A stretch of DNA of 64,000 nt from Zoroaster sp. YZ-2022 (taxonomy: Eukaryota; Echinodermata; Asteroidea; Forcipulatida; Zoroasteridae): contig CM055819.1 in NCBI GenBank assembly GCA_029582265.1, forward strand, positions 42,851,048 through 42,915,047, read 5' to 3'. Position numbers and translations under genes: made by a program. Shown one piece after another: positions 56,914 to 64,000 of the stretch. Below the pieces are notes generated by a model that did not search any database, had not been told where the DNA came from, and saw only the letters and a program-made list of their open reading frames with translations. Each line of letters starts with the position of its first letter. Within the stretch, counting starts at the first letter, position 1.

Positions 56914-57567
56914 CACCTATGTTTACATTATGCATTAGGGTCACTCACAACACTGATTGGTCAGTTACTTACTGTACTAATGTATAGGTCATTATGTTTT
57001 GTACATGACTTGATTTTACATGCGTTGTATAGGGGTTGAGATCCTATATAAGGAGAAGTTGTTCTGAATAAAGTGTTGTTCTTGCTGCTATGTAATCACC
57101 ATAGAAAACCGTTTCTGGTATCCATTTACTTTAGTATTAGTGTAACTGGGATCCTCACCGTTATCTGTATGGGATCCTCACGCGATCCTCACGCGATCCT
57201 CACTCGATCCTCACTGTTATTGGTATAGGATCATCACTGTGTAAGATCTACCCGCGATCCTCACGCGATCCTCATGCAATCCTCACTGTGATCTGCATGG
57301 GATCTTCACTGTTATCTGTATGCGATCCTCACACAATCCTCACGCGATCCTCGCGCGATCCTCACTGTTATTGGTATAAGATCCTCACAGTGTAAGATCT
57401 GCATGCGATCCTCACTGTGATCTGCATGGGATCCTCACTGTGAACAACTCAGAGCTGCATCCATTGACTTGGAAGCTGCGATCCACCACCGCAGGAACCT
57501 ATTGCTTTGAAGCATATCACGCTACCCGTGCGCTTAAGGAATAGGTTAAGACAAACATTACAATATA
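56914..57567 (+). mobile_element. LTR-like insertion with GATCCTCAC repeats
   Basis: Present in copy B only. It carries promoter-like CTATATAAGG (near 57041), then AATAAAG (near 57068), followed by about 20 irregular copies of GATCCTCAC/GATCCTCACTGTTAT. The spacing of TATA box and poly(A) signal resembles a long terminal repeat, but TG...CA ends and a target duplication were not found. No coding. Confidence 0.55.
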
Positions 57568-57937
57568 CATCATTTGTCAATATAATAATAATAATACTGA
57601 CATTTAAGAAGATATTGTCATTCAAAATGTACCTTATTAATGCTATTGCGTATTTGAAGAAGAAAAATTAATACATTGAAATATCTGCGTTATTATTAAA
57701 GGAAATCATTATTTTGATTAAGTTGAATATTATTGGGGATATGGTCATTATTAATGTTGTTGGGGTACAAGAAGTGTACAGGCTTACATGAACTCCTTCT
57801 TGGGTTCGATGAATCGCATAACGCAATTTCGTTTGATTCCTAGAGCAAATATTATTTTACTGTCATTATTTACTGGAAATGACAACCACTTTACTAACCA
57901 TTCTTTCTTTTCTTTTCATTTTTGTGGATGTTTGTAG

Positions 57938-58102
57938 TTTGTACTTTCGTCACTGAACCCGCTGATACCCCGTACAGCTACAATTTCGTCCTTAAACCAC
58001 TGACCATGCCTTTTCGTCTGGACTTCTCGGTGAAGGCTCCAAGGCATGCCATGATAGCCCTAGCAGAGGACAGGACGGACCAGTCTGTCTTTATCGAGAT
58101 AA
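57938..58102 (+). CDS. FAMeT domain exon a, unit 2
   Basis: 165 bp, phase 1-1, the same splice sites as at 33745 (GGATGTTTGTAG; ATAA|GTGAGT). KPLTMPFRLDFSVKAPRHAM and DQSVFIEI. No stop or frameshift. Confidence 0.85.
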
Positions 58103-58709
58103 GTGAGTATACGATAACATTCGGGCATTACTGAAAACTATATGTTCAAAACATTTTGCAAACAGTGTACGAGGACGAGGTGTAATCCAATATTTGTTTA
58201 CGTTTGGAATATTGTTAGATGTGGGATTCAGAGTGTTATTGTTGGCCTGTTTTACAGTTAGTGGGGTTCGAGTCTTTTGATCAATAATTAAACAAAAATT
58301 CGTAGAAACTGCATTAATTTTTATATAATTTTCCACGATAAATATTATTAAGCTTCAGTTAAAACAAAATAACATTCATAATTGTGTTACATGAATATTG
58401 ACACATGCACTATAAGGGCTTGGTTTCTGTAATACGTATTGCATCGGTCCTGAACCCATTCAGTTAATTTTGCCCTTTTAAACATGAGCCTTTTGCATCT
58501 CGTTATTTATTAAGTAATTACATTTAATTCAGTTACATATTTTAAATTTATTAATGTTTCATAAATCCAACTAAAACTACTTCATAACATAGAACTTCAC
58601 AAAGAGAAAAACGAGCTGGAAATAAAACTCTTTACCTATTTTGACTAAGCGTTCAAATTTACAAAACATTTGACAATTGATACCATCATCCAATTTGTTT
58701 CCATTTTAG

Positions 58710-59018
58710 TGATTGGTGGAGGTTATAAAGAGGCATATATCCGAGCCTGCATGCCACATTTGTGCAGTATTAGTAATGCCAGCGCAACGTATGCTGAATA
58801 CAATGTGTCAGATCCACCTCTGCTTGATAACAATGAGTACCGTCCCTTCTGGATCACGTACAATGAGGGCGTTGTTACAGTCGGCAAAGGAGGAGAGGAG
58901 CAGAGTTTCCTGGAGTGGGGCGCTGGTGCCTATCATGGCCGAGTACCAACTGAATTAAATGTTGGTATATCTACATGGGAGACAGACCAAGGGTCATGGG
59001 ATTTCTGTTCTTTTTCAG
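58710..59018 (+). CDS. FAMeT domain exon b, unit 2
   Basis: 309 bp, acceptor TTTCCATTTTAG. Contains EAYIRACMPHLCSISNAS, RPFWITYNEGVVTVGKGGEE and LNVGISTWETDQGSWDF. As in unit 1, the probable donor TTTTTCAG|GTATTTC (59018/59019) is the first unit of the minisatellite. One codon longer than unit 1. Confidence 0.82.
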
Positions 59019-59107
59019 GTATTTCCTTTACCCTGTTCCTTTTTCAGGAATTTGTTTTAACCTGTTCTATTTCCAGATATTTGTTTTAATTGGTTCTATT
59101 TTCAGTT
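59005..59107 (-). repeat. Minisatellite remnant at exon edge, unit 2
   Basis: Three diverged TTTTCAGGTATTTG(T)TTTAACCTGTTC units, as at 34746-34870. Confidence 0.78.
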
Positions 59108-59507
59108 TAGTAAGGTTTGTATGCGTATCTTGTATCCTTATGAAACATGAATATACGTCATTTGCCAAATATAATAATACTGAAATTTAAGAAGATATTG
59201 TCATCCAAAATGCTATTGCGTTTTTGAAAAAGAAAAATTAATACATGAAATGACACATTATCTGCGTTATTATTAAAGGAAATCATTATTTTGATTAAGT
59301 TGAATATTATTGGGATATGATCATTATTAATGTTGTTGGGGTACAAGAAGTGTACAGGCTTTTGAACTCCTACTTGGGTTCGATGAATCGCACAACGCAA
59401 TTTCGTTTGATTCCTAGAGCAAATATTATTTTACAGTAATATATTTACTGAAAATGACAACCACTTTACTAAAAAAAATGTTTTTGTTTTTTTGTGGATG
59501 TTTGTAG

Positions 59508-59672
59508 TTTGTACTTTCGTCACTGAACCCGCTGATACGCCGTACAGCTACAATTTCATCCTGAAACCACTGACCATGCCTTTTCGTCTGAACTTCTTGG
59601 TGAAGGCTCCAAGACATGCCATGATAGCCCTAGCAGAGGACACGACGGACCAGTCTGTATTTATCGAGATAA
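59508..59672 (+). CDS. FAMeT domain exon a, unit 3
   Basis: 165 bp, phase 1-1, the same splice sites again. KPLTMPFRLNFLVKAPRHAM, DQSVFIEI. It lies only 490 bp after the end of unit 2, with no EGF exons between. Its partner exon b is 2.9 kb away because of the Penelope-like element and a SINE. Confidence 0.85.
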
Positions 59673-60103
59673 GTGAGTATACGATAACATTCGGGCATTA
59701 CTGAAAACTATATGTTCAAAACATTTTGCAAACAGTGTACGAGGACGAGGTGTAATCGAATATTTGTTTACGTTTGGAATATTGTTAGATGTGGGATTCA
59801 GAGTGTTATTGTTGGCATATCTTACAGTTAGTGGGGTTCGAGTCTTTTGATCAATAATATTTAAACAAAAATTCGTAGAAACTGCATTAATTGTTATATA
59901 CTTTACCACGATAAATGTTATTAAGCTTCAGTTAAAACAAAATAACATTTATAATTGTGTTATATTGACACATGCACTATAAGGACTTGGTTTCTGTAAT
60001 ACGTGTTGCATCGGTCCTGAACTCATTCAGTTAATTATGCCCTTTTAAACATGAGCCTTTTGCATCTCGTTATTTATTGAGTAATTACATTTAATTCAGT
60101 TAC

Positions 60104-62033
60104 GTAAGTAAGACTAATTGCGGTGACACCATGTGGAATCTCAATTGAGTAGTAATTAGTTCTGAAAAGAACTGGAGGTACAACTCGACGTTTCGATCAG
60201 TAAGCTCTGATCGTCCTCAGGAGAATGCCGGACTCTGGAAAATGCTGCTGCTTAAGTAGACTGCTGGAGGATCATCCCATGAATGGATGCTGGAGGATTA
60301 GTTCGTTGAGGCGCGCAGGCGGGAACTGTTGAGACTAGGATCCTAGGGATTGGGAGAGAGGTGTGTGTGCTCACTGAACTGAATCAGTTGTTAATGTGGT
60401 GACTACCTTACTTTCATGTACAGTTTTGTAAATATTTACATCACGTGATGCGAAAGGCCAATCAACGCCAGCTTTACTCGCTCACTGGTACGCTGTACAG
60501 TGCTGTATATACGTTGTTTTCTTCATTGACTTTTTCGCTGGTTTTTCGACTCACATGGTTTTTGGATATTACCAGCTTTTGGATTGTGAGTTTCCATGCA
60601 CTTTCGTCAGATATTATTACCGCTTTTCGACCTTTTTGAGGAGTTCATAAGTTAACTGTTAATCGTCGTTGTATATCGTCTATTGTTCGTTCGCCGTCTG
60701 TACTTTGTGAACAATCCACGACACATAATACTCAGTCTGAGGATACATGTACTTGCATGCTCTCCAGTTTTCCCAGCCGACCAAAGCCCTGCGCCATTCT
60801 CCAGATCAGACAAAGTTGGGTGAGTTGAAATCTTACGTTGGATACACATTTCCCATTGTTATTTGCGGAGTAGAAACAAACTAAAGATCAATTCCCTAAA
60901 TTAACAAGCACAGGGGGAAGGAGGGTGGTTGACTTAGGATATAGGAGATCCCTCAGTCTGGGGTGGGTTATGGACCTTGGATATAGAAGATCCTTCAGTC
61001 TGTAGTATTGGTCGCCAAATGTCGCTGATGGAGAAGCCGATGTCATGTGGCACAGTGTCGTGTTTGACGATCTCGATGGCCTCTCTGCGTCTGGGGTGCC
61101 ATGCGTCGATGGGTGTTATGACTTGGGCTGCCTGCCAGTCGATTTGGTGGTCCTTGATGTGCGAGTGCTTGATGATGGCGGACTTCTCGAAATCTCCTCT
61201 GCGGCCGTCTGCTCGGTGTTCCTTCAATCTGATGGGGAGGTTGCGTCCTGTTTCGCCGATGTACACCTTACCGCACTCACAGGGGATCCGGTAGACTCCC
61301 GCTTAGTTGTTTGGGTCCGGTTTGTCCTTGTGGGTGTGTAGAAGTCCTTGGGGTTTGCTGGGGGCTGAGTGGAACACATCGATGCCTGCTCGTCGGAGGA
61401 TGAGTTGTAGTTTGTGAGACGTCGAACCTAGATAGGGGAGACAAGCAGAGAGGGTTAGATTACTTACCTTGCTTTCGGGGTTTGGAACCGGCTTCGCTGT
61501 GCTGATCTTGCTGGGATTGTAACCGTTGCGTTTGAGGGTAGTTCGGATGTGCTGTAGTTCCTTGGGAAGGCTGTCCTTGTCACAAATGTTGTAGGCGCGT
61601 TGGACGAGGGTACGGTTGACCGATGACTTGATGCTTGGGTGATGGAAGGAGCGCTGGTTCAGGTACCGATCTGTGTGCGTGGGCTTTCTGTAAACAGGAC
61701 GCAACCTCCCCATCAGTTCTGAAAAGAGCTATAGAGGTACAACTCGACGTTTTGATCAGTAAGCTCTGATCGTCCTCAGGAGAATGCCGGACTCTGGAAA
61801 ATGCTGCTGCTTAAGTAGACTGCTGGAGGATCATCCCATGAATGGATGCTGGATGGAGGATTAGTTCGTTGAGACTAGGATCCTAGGGGTTGGGAGAGAG
61901 CTTACTAATCGAAACGTCGAGTTGTACCTCCAGTTCTTTTCAGAACTAATTACTACTCAATTGAGATTCCACATGGTGTCACTGCAATTAGTCTTACTTA
62001 TCATCCTCACCATGCAAAGCTACACGTTTTACC
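60104..62033 (-). mobile_element. Penelope-like element, 5'-truncated, 1.93 kb
   Basis: Flanked by the 12-bp duplication TAATTCAGTTAC (60092-60103 and 62034-62045). The paralogous intron has the uninterrupted site near 58525. Repeats of about 200 bp (60157-60363 and 61715-61900; CTGATCGTCCTCAGGAGAAT) lie at both ends as pseudo-LTRs, and outer inverted repeats (GGTACAACTCGACGTTTCGA against its complement near 61915-61935) bound them. The minus strand encodes the end of the reverse transcriptase and a GIY-YIG domain. CTGAGGA, a perfect 7-bp stem and AAAC inside the repeats resemble the hammerhead motifs known from Penelope pseudo-LTRs. Confidence 0.87.
60934..61713 (-). pseudogene. Penelope-like RT C-terminus and GIY-YIG endonuclease
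   Basis: Frame 61713-61303 holds the end of the reverse transcriptase region (RPVYRKPTHTDRYLNQRSFH, SSVNRTLVQRAYNICD). After a TAA at 61303-61305 it continues in frame with GVYRIPCECGKVYIGETGR (the GIY and YIG motifs), IRLKEHRADGRRGDF, ..KSAIIKHSH and DAWHPRRREAIEI, where E is the expected catalytic glutamate. The endonuclease part is otherwise well preserved; the RT palm is missing. Confidence 0.87.
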
Positions 62034-62091
62034 TAATTCAGTTACATATGTTAAATTTATTAATGTTTCATAAATCCAACTAAAACTACTG

Positions 62092-62433
62092 GAGTGTCAT
62101 GGCCGAGCGGTCTAGCTTTCCGGACTCAAGTTCTGGTGTTAGCAGCAGAATGTGGGTTCGAATCCCGGCCGTGACACTTGTGTCCTTGGGCAAGACACTT
62201 AACCATAATTGCTTCTCTCCACCCAGGGGTTAAATGGGTACCTGTGAGGGCAGAGTTGGTTGATTAGCCCTATATGCGCTGTAATGGCAGCAATTGAGCT
62301 GTATACTCCCCAGGGAGCTGAGATGGTTTCAGGAATGATTTATGAGCCTTATGAGCCTTATGAGCAGGGGTAATGATATAATGCGCCTTGTGCACCACTT
62401 AGTTGGTGGATACGTGCGCTATATAAGTCCACA

Positions 62434-62465
<32 letters not shown>
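62092..62465 (+). mobile_element. tRNA-derived SINE, copy 5 (best preserved)
   Basis: GGAGTGTCATGGCCGAGCGG head, GGGTTCGAATCCCGGCCGTG B box, full body, GTGCGCTATATAAGTCC and an (ATT)n tail. It lies in the last intron of the host gene between the Penelope-like element and the final exon. Confidence 0.9.
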
Positions 62466-62466
<1 letters not shown>

Positions 62467-62597
62467 TTCACAACATCGAACTTCACAAAGAGAAACAGAA
62501 GCTGGAAATAAAACTATTTACCTATTTTGACTAAGCGTTCAAATTTACAAAACATTTGACAATTGATACCATCATCCAATATTTGTTTCCATTTTAG

Positions 62598-62902
62598 TGA
62601 TTGGTGGAGGTTATAAAGAGGCATACATCCGAGCCTGCATGCCACATTTGTGCAGTATTAGTAATGTCGGCGCAATTTATGCTGAATACCTTGTGTCAGA
62701 TCCACCTCTGCTTGATAACAATGAGTACCGTCCCTTCTGGATCGAGTACAATGAGGGCGTTGTTACAGTCGGCAAAGGAGGAGAGGAGCAGAGTTTCCTG
62801 GAGTGGGACGCTGGTGCCTATCATGGACGAGTACCAACTGAATTACATGTTGGTATATCTACATGGGAGAAAGACCAAGGGTCATGGGATTTCTGTCAGT
62901 AG
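62598..62902 (+). CDS. FAMeT domain exon b, unit 3, last exon
   Basis: Acceptor TTTCCATTTTAG. Contains EAYIRACMPHLCSISNVG, RPFWIEYNEGVVTVGKGGEE and LHVGISTWEKDQGSWDFC, then CAG TAG: the protein ends two residues after the domain, at the point where units 1 and 2 have the minisatellite donor. This looks like the ancestral end without the repeat. Confidence 0.88.
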
Positions 62903-62968
62903 ATGACAGCTGTTGATACATATCAACATAGTCCATCTATAGTATCTGAAAGATCATCTTCATCCTAA

Positions 62969-62974
62969 AATAAA
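62969..62974 (+). terminator. Poly(A) signal
   Basis: AATAAA 67 bp after the stop codon of the last FAMeT exon; a plausible 3' end for the host gene. Confidence 0.6.
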
Positions 62975-64000
62975 ATCATACAAATAGTAGACTTTCTGGT
63001 ATGATCATTATAATCATAATCATCAACCCAGACATAAATAAATTCATTAGACTATTTAATAACAAGACATTACAACAGACCATCCTGAGAATAACATCAG
63101 TGTATAACATGTTTAAGATGCGTATGTATCGCTATTGTATTGGTAATTTTGCAATTAATCGGTACACTTGAATGGTCTTATTAAACGAAAAAGGTCACAA
63201 AAACAAAATGTATTACACATACAAGCTACCATTTCTCAAGTAATAGTTTATTTATGACGCTTTTTTGAAATTTAATTTTATTAAGCTACTCTTTACCCAT
63301 CGCGATCACAAAAAATGCATCTCTGCATTATTAAAACCCATTTCCTGCACTTTAAAAATGTAAAATATTTAGAATAATATTAATTAAACAAAATTATGTT
63401 GTCTAAATATCATAGAGATGTACAACTACGAATTACGTTCAAACACATGCGCTTTATTATTTATAAATGTCGCAAAAGTAGTGTTTGCACAAACGAATAG
63501 ACACCAGATACTAATGAGCAATGGAAAATTCACAAATACACGTCACTTTATTAAATACACCAATAGAAAAACTAGTTAAATAAAATCACACATAACAGAG
63601 TTTTCAAAGCACACACGAAAGAGAATGTTAACCAGCAAATCCCATGGGTCTATGAAATGCCTTTGGTTTATTTGATTAAAATGCAGTTTTATGTAGATAC
63701 ATAATTTACTTAATATCCATGCTTCTAGGCAGTTTAACAAAATTGGGAATGTATTTTTATATAAGTGAAGATAGAGTAAACTGTGAACATTAAACAAAAC
63801 AAATCTGGCTTATCATTGACATATGAGGGCGCTGTTTTCTGAGATCCCTGCAAGAATTCAGCGTCACACCACATCTCTAAAAGACTCTTAGCCAATGTAC
63901 AGAAAGGATGCAGCTTTGGTGTATGCATATTTCAAGGAGGTAGAGAAACTGTATTAAAACTGTATTTATTTTTATTTTTTAAACTTTGTCTGGAATAAAA
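62975..64000. other. Downstream sequence without recognised features
   Basis: AT-rich, no exon, repeat copy or RNA gene recognised. Confidence 0.55.

Larger units (their letters stand above)
37920..59107. repeat. Tandem segmental duplication, copy B
   Basis: Counterpart of 28230-35290. Without its EnSpm element, SINE-like repeat and LTR-like insert it would be similar in size to copy A. The shared LINE, sharing the same SINE-like insertion site, shows that both were in the intron before duplication. Confidence 0.82.
19521..62974 (+). other. Host gene: secreted multidomain EGF-FAMeT protein (3' part)
   Basis: Ten exons at 28364-62902, plus a possible one at 19521-19742, give the order EGF, EGF, FAMeT, EGF, EGF, FAMeT, FAMeT, stop. 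All internal junctions are phase 1, so modules can be added or lost without shifting the frame. All exons are open. EGF_CA modules point to an extracellular or extracellular-matrix protein; the FAMeT (Methyltransf_FA) fold occurs in many secreted marine-invertebrate proteins and is not evidence of methyltransferase activity. The 5' end and signal peptide are not in the window. It is assumed, not shown, that all exons belong to one transcript. Confidence 0.7.

Noticed and set aside
28364..62902. Functional farnesoic acid O-methyltransferase
   Set aside because: The domain name is historical; no SAM-binding motif is present, so no enzyme activity is claimed.

Overview
This is animal nuclear DNA. 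The coding exons are short, split by introns and all joined in phase 1. Most of the rest is transposable elements of metazoan type: a Polinton/Maverick, an EnSpm-like DNA transposon, CR1/L2-like and RTE-like LINEs, a Penelope-like element, tRNA-derived SINEs and MITEs. The repeat mix and the EGF plus farnesoic-acid-O-methyltransferase-like (FAMeT) architecture fit a marine invertebrate, perhaps a deuterostome such as an echinoderm, hemichordate or lancelet. The species cannot be fixed from the sequence. Bases 596-1095 are a 500-N assembly gap.

1-18.4 kb: one 17.16 kb Polinton-type virus-like transposon (1210-18372), with long terminal inverted repeats and a 6-bp target duplication (TAGAGT at 1204-1209 and 18373-18378). 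It carries decayed genes for protein-primed DNA polymerase B, an rve (DDE) integrase, an A32/FtsK-like packaging ATPase, a probable capsid protein and about ten conserved proteins of unknown function. Almost all have frameshifts or stops. Its middle (about 6.88-11.56 kb) is inverted relative to the rest: both breakpoints fall inside genes, and one flip of the segment would rejoin both. A 647-bp insertion with its own target duplication later landed at one junction. The polymerase contains an in-frame array of about 13 eleven-residue repeats.

18.4-64 kb: the 3' part of a plus-strand host gene built from phase-1 exons. These are one cysteine-containing exon of unknown type (19.5 kb), then EGF-EGF-FAMeT (28.4-34.8 kb), EGF-EGF-FAMeT (38.0-59.0 kb) and a last FAMeT (59.5-62.9 kb) ending in a stop codon and an AATAAA signal. 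The EGF-EGF-FAMeT unit was duplicated in tandem, together with a LINE already present in its intron.

The introns hold the repeats. The clearest nest is at 39.4-56 kb: a minus-strand LINE, interrupted by a SINE-like insertion (12-bp target duplication), interrupted in turn by a 12.46 kb EnSpm-like transposon (40934-53393). That transposon carries a divergent pair of spliced genes, a tnp2/DUF4218-type transposase and a BEN-domain protein. Other elements are an LTR-like insertion with GATCCTCAC repeats (56.9-57.6 kb) and a truncated Penelope-like element with a GIY-YIG domain (60.1-62.0 kb), the latter provable from its empty site in a paralogous intron. No CRISPR, bacterial gene or functional tRNA gene was seen.
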